A stretch of DNA of 64,000 nt, from the NCBI GenBank assembly GCA_020634395.1, contig JACKBU010000017.1:36040-100039 (forward strand). Direction: 5' to 3'. This document shows, piece after piece, positions 55,166-61,959 of this stretch. The stretch's first letter is position 1. Each line of letters starts with the position of its first letter. The notes under the pieces were generated by a model. It did not search any database. It worked only from the letters and a program-made list of their open reading frames with translations, and was not told where the DNA came from. This stretch comes from Ardenticatenaceae bacterium (GTDB taxonomy: Bacteria; Chloroflexota; Anaerolineae; Promineifilales; Promineifilaceae). The translations under genes and the position numbers were made by a program.

Positions 55166-56521
55166 TTATCCTTCTAACGCCCCAAAGACGACCGGCAGAA
55201 GCTGCTTCTTGCGCGAAACCACGTCTACTGCCTCCAGCGTGCCATCGGTCAGGCGGGGGTAGGGGAGGACGTCCAGCCCTGGTACTTCGTCGGTCAAAAT
55301 CAAACGGCTGGTGCGCCGCACCACGTCCGTCACCATCAACATGGCAAAGGCCAAGCCCCGGCTTTCTTTCAACTCTTTCAATGCGGCGCGGAGAGCGCCC
55401 AGGTGCTCCTCTAGCTGCGCAAAATTGGTGACTTCGGCCTGGGCGATGCCGAACTCGATGCCTTCAGTCTCATACGCCTTGAAGTCGGCGCTGACAATTT
55501 CGCTGGGCGAGCGAGAGGCTAGACCGGCGCCGGCTTCCAGAATTTGACGGCCGTACGATTCAATCGTCTCTCCTTCCAGCGCCGAACCGCGCATAAATGC
55601 CCAACGCGCCAATCGCGCCGCCGCCGCCTGGTCCCGATCCGTTGTTGTCGGCGAGGTGAGCACCAGCGTGTCGGATAAGACCCCGGCCAGCAGCAAACCG
55701 GCCAGCGACGGCGGTGCACTCAGACCCGCTTCGTTGATCCGCTCGCAGACCAGGGTGCTGGTACTACCTACCACATCCACCGTAAAACGAATGGGAATGT
55801 GGGTGGTCGGATTGCCCAGCCGGTGGTGGTCCAGGATTTCCAAAATGTCCGCTTCATCCAGTGCACCCAACGCCTGCCCCGTTTCGTTGTGGTCAACCAA
55901 AACTAGCTGCAAACGGGGCGGGTTCAGGGCTTCGCGTTGGCGGCAGACCCCAGCATAACTGCTGTGTTCATCGACCACCCAGAATTCGCTGCGCTCTTCG
56001 CGCAAGATGCGCGGCAGGGCATCTTTGATGCGGCTTTTAATCTGAAAACGCGGCACTTCCGTGTCACACGCTTCGCTGCACGGACCGTCCAGAATTTCCG
56101 TCACCTTGATGTCTTCACGCCGCGGGTGCGGCCCGACGACCCGGCTGAGAAAATTAAACAGGCTGAGAACTGTCACCAGACCGTAGGGTTTGCCATCCTC
56201 AGTGACAATGGGCGCAGTGCCGCCAGTACGATTGGCGATAGCCCACGCTTCGCGGAGGGGACGGTCGGGGGTGGTGGTGTTCAGGCGGTGGCAAATGGAC
56301 TCGAACCGGGGCGAGGCATCTGGTAGCAGGAGGGGGGCCTCTAGCTGCAGACGCCGGAGCACCCAGGTGGTTTGCGGGTTGAGCTGCCCGGCGCGGGCAG
56401 CGACGACCTTTTCGCCTTCTTTATCTTGTAGCAGCCAGGCGTAGCCCATGGCCGAAGCGATGGCGTCTGTGTCTGGATTCAGGTGGCCAATGACGTAAAT
56501 TTGTTCGCTGGTACGCGGCAT
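55166..56521 (-). CDS. ppaC: Family II inorganic pyrophosphatase with CBS pair
   Basis: Manganese-type pyrophosphatase of 451 residues that hydrolyses PPi. The DHH-type motifs are YVIGHLNPDTDAIASAMGYA, LVLVDHNETGQ and ILDHHRLGNPTT, with the DHHA2 domain at the C-terminus (RRTSRLILTDEVPG). Between motif 1 and the DHH centre lies a ~120-residue CBS pair (TVLSLFNFLSRVVG and WVVDEHSSYAGVCR), which makes it a nucleotide-regulated CBS-PPase. There is no DRTGG insert. It is the upstream partner of the WYL regulator gene. Confidence 0.92.
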   Translation of the reverse strand: MPRTSEQIYVIGHLNPDTDAIASAMGYAWLLQDKEGEKVVAARAGQLNPQTTWVLRRLQLEAPLLLPDASPRFESICHRLNTTTPDRPLREAWAIANRTGGTAPIVTEDGKPYGLVTVLSLFNFLSRVVGPHPRREDIKVTEILDGPCSEACDTEVPRFQIKSRIKDALPRILREERSEFWVVDEHSSYAGVCRQREALNPPRLQLVLVDHNETGQALGALDEADILEILDHHRLGNPTTHIPIRFTVDVVGSTSTLVCERINEAGLSAPPSLAGLLLAGVLSDTLVLTSPTTTDRDQAAAARLARWAFMRGSALEGETIESYGRQILEAGAGLASRSPSEIVSADFKAYETEGIEFGIAQAEVTNFAQLEEHLGALRAALKELKESRGLAFAMLMVTDVVRRTSRLILTDEVPGLDVLPYPRLTDGTLEAVDVVSRKKQLLPVVFGALEG

Positions 56522-56631
56522 AGCGAGTGTTCCTCTTTTTGTATGAGAATCTAAAGCCTATTTTTAACGCTTTCGGGCGGGATTGTCCATGATTGGGTGG
56601 GGGGAGACGGCCGTTTCCCATACACATTCAT

Positions 56632-56660
56632 TTGACAACCACCATCCACCATACTATAAT
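56632..56660 (+). promoter_or_regulatory. Consensus sigma70 promoter of the csoR-copZ-copA operon
   Basis: TTGACA (56632-56637) and TATAAT (56655-56660) are separated by exactly 17 bp, a perfect consensus promoter. The copper operator overlaps the expected start point. Confidence 0.85.
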
Positions 56661-56668
56661 CCTCTTCG

Positions 56669-56694
56669 TACCCCCCCCCACAGGGGGGTGGGGT
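56669..56694 (+). promoter_or_regulatory. CsoR-type copper operator
   Basis: A GC-rich inverted repeat, GTA-C9-ACA-G6-T-G4-T, begins 9 bp after the -10 box and 18 bp before the csoR start. It matches the C-tract/G-tract pattern of known CsoR operators. Repressor bound here would block initiation until Cu(I) releases it. Confidence 0.8.
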
Positions 56695-56711
56695 CTAGCG
56701 AGGTAAAGCGA

Positions 56712-56990
56712 ATGGACGACACGACAAAAAAAGCAGTCACCCAACGTCTGGCCAGTGCGGCCGGGCACATCAAAGGCATCGAGCGCATGGTCAATGACGA
56801 TGTGTACTGCATCGACATCATCCAGCAAATCCAGGCTGTGCAAGCCGCCCTGGCCAAAGTCAACACCCTCATGCTGGACAATCATCTGCACACCTGTGTC
56901 ACCTCCGCCATTCGCGGCGACGATCCCGACGAGCGGGAGCGTATGCTGCAAGAAATCACCCAGGTTTTTGAAGTTACCGGCAAAAAATAA
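56712..56990 (+). CDS. csoR: Copper-sensing repressor CsoR
   Basis: A 92-residue all-helical repressor that leaves DNA on binding Cu(I). The ligand triad is complete: C33 in DDVYCID, H58 and C62 in DNHLHTC, with the same 25 and 4 residue spacing as the Mycobacterium CsoR triad. Start MDDTTKKAVTQRL at 56712. First gene of the copper operon, directly after its operator. Confidence 0.94.
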   Translation: MDDTTKKAVTQRLASAAGHIKGIERMVNDDVYCIDIIQQIQAVQAALAKVNTLMLDNHLHTCVTSAIRGDDPDERERMLQEITQVFEVTGKK

Positions 56991-57019
56991 ATCATAAGAG
57001 CCGATTAAGGAGACATCTC

Positions 57020-57241
57020 ATGGAAAGCAAAACGTTTACCGTTCCCAACATTAGCTGCGGACACTGCACCCACACCATCGAAATGGAAGTGGGCGACCTG
57101 GCTGGCGTGAAAAGCGTGAAAGCCGATCAGGCCAGCAAGCAAGTGACCGTGCAGTGGGAAGCTCCGGCCACCTGGAACGAGATTCAATCTCTGCTTCAGG
57201 AAATCAATTACCCGCCGGAAGGCTTGATTCAGATTAGTTGA
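57020..57241 (+). CDS. copZ: Copper chaperone, HMA domain (CopZ-like)
   Basis: A 73-residue heavy-metal-associated domain protein. The metal site is SCGHCTHTIE (CxxC), close to the usual MxCxxC but with Ile-Ser before the first Cys. It carries Cu(I) to CopA and CsoR in the cytosol. It sits 29 bp after csoR, with AAGGAG upstream. Confidence 0.93.
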   Translation: MESKTFTVPNISCGHCTHTIEMEVGDLAGVKSVKADQASKQVTVQWEAPATWNEIQSLLQEINYPPEGLIQIS

Positions 57242-57318
57242 TAGTGGGGACTTGATAGTTGATAGTGCTTTTCCGGCTAACAACTATCAACTCCCAACTA
57301 ACTACTCTCCTATCTCCT

Positions 57319-59835
57319 ATGTCCGAACAGAAGCAACTTACATTGCCCGTCGTGGGCATGACTTGCGCCAACTGTGTGGCGACGGTTGAGCGCAGCGCGA
57401 AAAAGGTAGAAGGTGTCGCCGGGGCGACGGTGAACTATGCCAGCGAAAAGGTGACGTTTACATACGACCCGGCGCTGGTGAAGCCGCAGGAAGTAACGGC
57501 CCAAGTTATCTCGCGTATTGAGAAAGCGGGCTATGAAGTGCCCACGGCCGTTACCGAACTCTCGCTCCTGGGCATGACCTGCACCAACTGCGCTAACACC
57601 ATCGAGCGCCGCCTGAATAAAGTCGACGGCGTGCTCTCCGCCGAAGTGAACTATGCCAACGAAAAAGCCATCGTGCGCTACGCGCCCGGCGCGGTGACGC
57701 GGGGCGATCTGGTGACGGCCGTGCGCCGTGCCGGTTACGACGTGGTCTCTTCAGCCGACGAAAGCGCCTCCGGCGACACCCTCGAAGACGCCGAAGCCGC
57801 CGCCCGCGAAGCCGAAGTCAAACACCAGGAGCGCCGGCTCATCGTCGGCCTTATCTTCTCTGTGCCCCTGTTTTTGCTCAGCATGAGCCGCGATTTCGGC
57901 CTGTTGGGCGATTGGGCGCAGGCTAACTGGGTTAACTGGCTCTTTTTTGCTCTGGCGACGCCGGTGCAGTTCTACGTCGGCTGGGATTATTACGTTGGGG
58001 CCTACAAGAGCCTGCGCAACCGCAGCGCCAACATGGACGTGCTGGTGGCGATGGGCTCGTCGGTGGCTTACTTCTACAGCGTGGCCGTCCTGATTGCCCT
58101 GACGCTGGGCAGCCACGCCCTGGGCCACCACGTCTACTTCGAGACCTCGGCGATGATCATTACCCTCATCGTCCTGGGCAAACTCATGGAGGCGCGGGCC
58201 AAAGGGCGCACCAGTGAGGCCATTAAGAAGCTCATCGGCCTGCAAGCCAAGACCGCCCGCGTCGTGCGCGACGACCACGAACTGGACATCCCCATTGCCG
58301 AGGTGATGCAGGGTGATCTGGTGATTGTGCGGCCGGGCGAGAAGGTGCCGGTGGATGGCGTGGTGGTCGACGGCCGTTCCACCCTCGACGAAAGCATGAT
58401 TACCGGCGAAAGTCTGCCGGTGGAAAAAACTGTCGGTGACGCCGTCATCGGCGCGACCATCAACAAGCAGGGCTTGCTGAAGTTTGAGGCCACGAAGGTG
58501 GGCAAAGAAACGGCGCTGGCCCAGATCATCAAGTTGGTTGAGCAGGCGCAGGGGTCCAAAGCGCCCATTCAGCGCGTGGTGGACCAGGTGGCGGCTTACT
58601 TTGTGCCCTTTGTGATTGGTGTGGCCCTGCTGACGTTCGTTATCTGGTATGTGGCGACGGGGGATTTTGTGACGGCGCTGATCCGGTTAACGGCCGTACT
58701 CGTCATCGCCTGTCCCTGCGCCATGGGGCTGGCTACTCCCACCTCCATCATGGTGGGCGTAGGCAAAGGGGCCGAATATGGCATCCTCTTCAAGAACAGC
58801 GCCGCCCTGGAGCAGGTCCACAAGCTCAACGCCATCGTGCTGGACAAAACCGGCACGATTACGCGCGGCCAACCCTCGGTAACAGATGTCATTGTTTCGG
58901 ATGTCGGATTTCGGATGTCGGAAGACGCCCCCTCCGAAATCCGAAATCAAAAATCCGAAATCTTGCGCCTGGCGGCCTCCGCCGAGCGCGGCTCCGAGCA
59001 TCCGTTGGGCGAGGCGATTGTGCGCGCGGCCAACGAGCAAGGGCTGTCCCTCAGCCAGCCGTCCGGCTTTGAAGGCATTGCCGGGTTTGGGATACGGGCA
59101 GAGGTAGACGGCCGTTCCATCCTCCTCGGCAATCTGCGCCTCATGCAGCAGCAGGCCATCCACCTCAACGGTCTGGAAGCCAAGGCGCAAACGCTGCAAA
59201 CCGAAGCCAAAACCGCCATGTGGCTGGCCGTCGATGGACAGGCCAGCGCCGTCATCGGCGTGGCCGACACCATCAAGGACGGCTCCCAGGAAGCGGTCCA
59301 GGCCATGCACAATTTGGGCCTCACCGTCGTCATGATGACCGGCGACAACGAAGCCACCGCCCAGGCCATCGCCAGCGAAGTGGGCATCGACCGCGTCTTT
59401 GCCGAGGTGCTGCCCGGCGATAAGGCCAGCTACGTCAAAAAGCTGCAAGACGAAGGCTTTGTCGTGGGCATGGTGGGCGACGGCATCAACGACGCCCCGG
59501 CGCTGGCGCAGGCCAACGTGGGCCTGGCCATCGGCACCGGCACAGACGTGGCCATGGAAACGGCCGACGTGACCCTGATGCGCGGCGATTTGCGCAGCGT
59601 GCCGCAGGCAATCAAGCTGTCCAAAGCCACCATGCGCAACATCAAAGAAAACCTCGTCTGGGCGTTTGGCTACAACACCCTGCTTATCCCCATCGCCGCC
59701 GGAATTCTGGCCCCGTTTGCCTGGGCCCCCGACTTCCTGCGTCAGCTTAATCCCATCCTCGCCGCTGGCGCGATGGCTTTTTCCAGCATCAGCGTCGTTA
59801 GCAATTCCCTGCGGCTGCGCCGCGTCCGGCTCTAA
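57319..59835 (+). CDS. copA: Copper-exporting P1B-type ATPase CopA
   Basis: Cu(I) efflux pump of 838 residues. Two N-terminal HMA domains have GMTCANC and GMTCTNC. The membrane site is IACPCAMGLATP, the actuator motif MITGESLPVEK, the phosphorylated Asp DKTGTITRG, and the hinge MVGDGINDAPALA. The start MSEQKQLTLPV at 57319 begins the first HMA. The nucleotide-binding domain contains an unusual ~20-residue insert (around 58890-58962) encoded by repeated TCCGAAATC-type sequence. Third gene of the operon; an AGATTGG inverted repeat follows. Confidence 0.96.
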   Translation: MSEQKQLTLPVVGMTCANCVATVERSAKKVEGVAGATVNYASEKVTFTYDPALVKPQEVTAQVISRIEKAGYEVPTAVTELSLLGMTCTNCANTIERRLNKVDGVLSAEVNYANEKAIVRYAPGAVTRGDLVTAVRRAGYDVVSSADESASGDTLEDAEAAAREAEVKHQERRLIVGLIFSVPLFLLSMSRDFGLLGDWAQANWVNWLFFALATPVQFYVGWDYYVGAYKSLRNRSANMDVLVAMGSSVAYFYSVAVLIALTLGSHALGHHVYFETSAMIITLIVLGKLMEARAKGRTSEAIKKLIGLQAKTARVVRDDHELDIPIAEVMQGDLVIVRPGEKVPVDGVVVDGRSTLDESMITGESLPVEKTVGDAVIGATINKQGLLKFEATKVGKETALAQIIKLVEQAQGSKAPIQRVVDQVAAYFVPFVIGVALLTFVIWYVATGDFVTALIRLTAVLVIACPCAMGLATPTSIMVGVGKGAEYGILFKNSAALEQVHKLNAIVLDKTGTITRGQPSVTDVIVSDVGFRMSEDAPSEIRNQKSEILRLAASAERGSEHPLGEAIVRAANEQGLSLSQPSGFEGIAGFGIRAEVDGRSILLGNLRLMQQQAIHLNGLEAKAQTLQTEAKTAMWLAVDGQASAVIGVADTIKDGSQEAVQAMHNLGLTVVMMTGDNEATAQAIASEVGIDRVFAEVLPGDKASYVKKLQDEGFVVGMVGDGINDAPALAQANVGLAIGTGTDVAMETADVTLMRGDLRSVPQAIKLSKATMRNIKENLVWAFGYNTLLIPIAAGILAPFAWAPDFLRQLNPILAAGAMAFSSISVVSNSLRLRRVRL

Positions 59836-59843
59836 ATTATCTT

Positions 59844-59876
59844 AGATTGGACCAATCTTCTGAGATTGGTCCAATT
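59844..59876. repeat. AGATTGGACCAATCT intergenic inverted repeat
   Basis: AGATTGGACCAATCT and AGATTGGTCCAATT, 4 bp apart, directly after copA and followed by TGTCTTTT. It may weaken read-through from copA into the redox genes. Same family as 22532 and 61438. Confidence 0.7.
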
Positions 59877-59891
59877 GTCTTTTGCAATTTG

Positions 59892-60017
59892 CCTGGGGCA
59901 AAAAAATTTTTCCCTGGGGCAAATTGTTTTTTCCAAGGCGGAAACCAACAAACTCCAATGCGGAAAAAATTTTTTCCAATGCGGAAATGAAAATCTCCAA
60001 TGCGGAAATTTGTTGGC
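59892..60017. repeat. Phased ~21-bp repeat array of two unit types
   Basis: Six units start at 59892, 59913, 59933, 59954, 59976 and 59997, a 20-22 bp period. The first two share CCTGGGGCAAA and the last four share CCAATGCGGAAA (one copy CCAAGGCGGAAA), with A/T tracts between. It lies just upstream of the first selenoprotein gene. Confidence 0.75.
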
Positions 60018-60046
60018 GCCTACTATCATTTGGGAGGTCAGGTTAA

Positions 60047-60616
60047 ATGATTGATTTTCTTATGGCAGTTCGTAAGTGGTTGGTCCTGCTCATTGTGCTG
60101 TTGACGCTGCCGCTGGCGGCCTGCGGCGGCAGCGAACCGGAAGGTATGCAAACCGGCGCGGCTGCCCCCGATTTCAGTTTGCCGGATGTGACCGGGCAAA
60201 CCGTTTCCCTCAGCGATTATGCCGGGACGCCGGTCCTCCTGTTTTTCCACATGGCGGTGGGTTGACCGCCCTGCATGCAGCAGATCGTGGATCTGCAACA
60301 AGACCCGACCTTTCAGCAGCTTGGCGTGCAGTTGATTAGCGTGACGGTGGACCCGGTGGAGCAGTTGGTGGGCGGCGCAGCGGAGTATGGCGTGACCACA
60401 CCGCTGCTAAGCGACACCAGCAAGCAGGTCCCGGAAGCTTATGACGTGATGCAGTGGGCGACGCCGGGCGGCGAGCCCGGGCATACCTTTATATTGGTGG
60501 ATGGCAACGGCCGTATCGCCTGGATTCGTGACTATGGCGCGCCGGAAAACGGCGGCACGATGTACGTGCCGGTGGATGAACTGACGGCGCAAATTCAAGA
60601 AAATCTTAATGAATAA
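60047..60616 (+). CDS. Selenocysteine-containing redoxin lipoprotein (UxxC)
   Basis: An AhpC/TSA-type redoxin of 189 residues if the TGA at 60263-60265 is read as selenocysteine (U73). The signal peptide ends in the lipobox LPLAAC. The fold is continuous across the TGA: APDFSLPDVTGQTVSLSDYA, then LLFFHMAVG-U-PPC-MQQIVDL and VGGAAEYGVTTPLLSD. U-P-P-C occupies the place of the CPPC active site. A 7 bp stem with a GUG loop (60280-60296) starts 14 nt after the TGA. Without Sec, two genes would have to abut in frame with the active site at the stop. Probably an envelope thiol/selenol reductase or Sco/ResA-like factor. It needs selA, selB and selC elsewhere in the genome. Confidence 0.85.
60280..60296 (+). 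promoter_or_regulatory. Predicted bacterial SECIS of the UxxC redoxin
   Basis: GCAGATC-GTG-GATCTGC, a perfect 7 bp stem with a 3-nt GUG loop. There are 21 nt between the TGA and the loop G, within the known bacterial SECIS range. It is embedded in coding sequence (QIVDL). Confidence 0.75.
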
Positions 60617-60632
60617 GAAGGTGGAGCAGTAT

Positions 60633-61433
60633 ATGAAACTAGTTATTTGGCTGGCGGCGCTGGTGATGATTCTGGCGGCTTGTGGGGCGGCGGGGGAAAC
60701 GGCCGTTTCCACCCCACTTCCCACGGCGACCACCCCAGCCACAACACAAGGCAGGGGCATGATGGGCATGGGCAGCGGCATGATGGCCCGCCACAACGCC
60801 CCGGTCCCTGAGGAATACGCCGGGCTGGCCAATCCTGTACCGGCCGACGAAGAATCGCTGGCACGCGGCGAGGAAATCTACACCAAATACTGTGTGGTCT
60901 GCCACGGCGAAGCGGGCATGGGCGACGGCCCCGGCGCGGCCAACCTGGACCCGCAGCCCGCACCCATCGCCCACACCAGCCAGATGTTGGGCGACGACTA
61001 CCTCTTCTGGCGCATCAGCGAAGGCGGGGCTCACGATCCCTTCAACTCGGCCATGCCTGCCTGGCAAACGGCGTTTGATGAGAACGCGCGCTGGGATGCG
61101 ATCAACTATATTCGCGCCCTGGGCAGCGGCCAGATGATGCCAGGCATGGGCATGGGCCGCATGGCCGACACCGAAGCCGCCCAACGCGCCGCCATGCTCG
61201 ATCAGGCAGTGAGTGAAGGGGTACTGACGCAGGATGAAGCCAACCAGTTTGACACCGTCCACGCGCTGATGGACAGCCTGATGGCCGCCGGACCACCGGC
61301 TACCGGCAGCATGGGCCAAAATCAGCAGCAAATGTTAGACGACATGGTCGCCGCTGGCACAATCACCCAGGCGCAGGCCGACGCCTTCAACGACATCCAC
61401 GACCGGCTGCTGGAAGCCGGGTTGATGCAGTAA
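60633..61433 (+). CDS. Met-rich cytochrome c lipoprotein
   Basis: An exported 266-residue lipoprotein. The start MKLVIWLAALVM at 60633 is preferred because GGTGGAG lies upstream; an in-frame ATG at 60609 would overlap the preceding gene and lacks a ribosome site. The lipobox is MILAACG. A Met/Gly-rich tether (GMMGMGSGMM) leads to a cytochrome c domain with haem motif CVVCHG and a distal Met in SAMPAW. A second Met cluster (MMPGMGMGRM) and a helical tail (EGVLTQDEANQF) follow. Methionine clusters may bind Cu(I). It lies between the two selenoprotein genes. Confidence 0.88.
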   Translation: MKLVIWLAALVMILAACGAAGETAVSTPLPTATTPATTQGRGMMGMGSGMMARHNAPVPEEYAGLANPVPADEESLARGEEIYTKYCVVCHGEAGMGDGPGAANLDPQPAPIAHTSQMLGDDYLFWRISEGGAHDPFNSAMPAWQTAFDENARWDAINYIRALGSGQMMPGMGMGRMADTEAAQRAAMLDQAVSEGVLTQDEANQFDTVHALMDSLMAAGPPATGSMGQNQQQMLDDMVAAGTITQAQADAFNDIHDRLLEAGLMQ

Positions 61434-61437
61434 ACCA

Positions 61438-61471
61438 AGATTGGACCAATCTTCTTAGATTGGTCCAATCT
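61438..61471. repeat. AGATTGGACCAATCT intergenic inverted repeat
   Basis: AGATTGGACCAATCT and AGATTGGTCCAATCT, 4 bp apart, just past the cytochrome c stop codon. This is the most symmetric copy of the family. Confidence 0.75.
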
Positions 61472-61478
61472 CATATCA

Positions 61479-61543
61479 CTCAATAACACCCCGCCAGCCG
61501 CGCCCGCTGCTGCACCAGGGCCAGAATCACGTCAATCGTCGGC
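61479..61543. repeat. 65-bp direct repeat of the panE 3' end (left copy)
   Basis: Identical to 61895-61959 over 65 bp, as far as I can read. The right copy is the true panE 3' end. This left copy sits directly against the signal-peptide codons of the UxxU protein and stands where its start codon and ribosome site should be. Confidence 0.9.
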
Positions 61544-61554
61544 TATTTCTTGTT

Positions 61555-61902
61555 TTGTTCCTGGCTTTGTTGACTCCGATATTGGCCGGTTGTGGCGAGC
61601 GGGCGGCGGAAACGGCCGTGCCCGCCCCCGAAGGCCCCGCGCTCCTCTTCTTCTACACCGACAACTGACCGCCCTGACAGGTGATGGAGCCTATCGTGGA
61701 TAGGCTGGAAGCGGAGTTCGGTCCCGGATGGTCCATCTACCGGCTCAATGCCAGCGAGCCGGATGTCCTTACCCTGCAGGAAAGCTATGGGCAGCGCGGC
61801 CACCCCACGTTTGTGGTTTTAGACGAAACCGGGGCGGTGACGGCGCAGTTTATCGGTCAGCAGCCAATCGAAGTGCTGCGGGCGGCGTTGGCAGCTCAAT
61901 AA
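61555..61902 (+). CDS. Thioredoxin-like selenoprotein with U-P-P-U active site
   Basis: A small thioredoxin-fold lipoprotein interrupted by two in-frame TGAs (61666-61668 and 61675-61677). Read as Sec they give LLFFYTDN-U-PP-U-QVMEPIVDRLE, both active-site positions of CPPC. The fold goes on through LNASEPDVLTLQESYG and the cis-Pro segment GHPTFVVLDETG. A lipobox ILAGC precedes it. TTG at 61555 is the first usable start, but codons from 61534 (NRRLFLVLFLALL) look like the original signal peptide, whose start was replaced by the 65-bp repeat. A SECIS-like hairpin follows. The gene may be silent, misassembled, or use a non-standard start. Confidence 0.75.
61688..61706 (+). promoter_or_regulatory. 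Predicted bacterial SECIS of the UxxU protein
   Basis: AGCCTATC-GTG-GATAGGCT, a perfect 8 bp stem with the same GUG loop as the first SECIS. The loop G is 27 nt past the first TGA and 18 nt past the second, so one element could serve both. Confidence 0.75.
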
Positions 61903-61959
61903 CACCCCGCCAGCCGCGCCCGCTGCTGCACCAGGGCCAGAATCACGTCAATCGTCGGC
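61895..61959. repeat. 65-bp direct repeat of the panE 3' end (right copy)
   Basis: Contains the panE stop codon and the last ~20 panE codons, and overlaps the last codons of the UxxU gene. Identical to 61479-61543. Confidence 0.9.

Noticed and set aside
60263..60265. TGA in the redoxin gene as a nonsense mutation or sequencing error
   Set aside because: It replaces precisely the active-site residue, a SECIS-like hairpin follows, and a second gene nearby shows the same pattern at the same site.
60609..60632. Upstream ATG for the cytochrome c gene overlapping the redoxin stop
   Set aside because: No ribosome site precedes it, whereas GGTGGAG is well placed for the ATG at 60633, which also begins the signal peptide cleanly.
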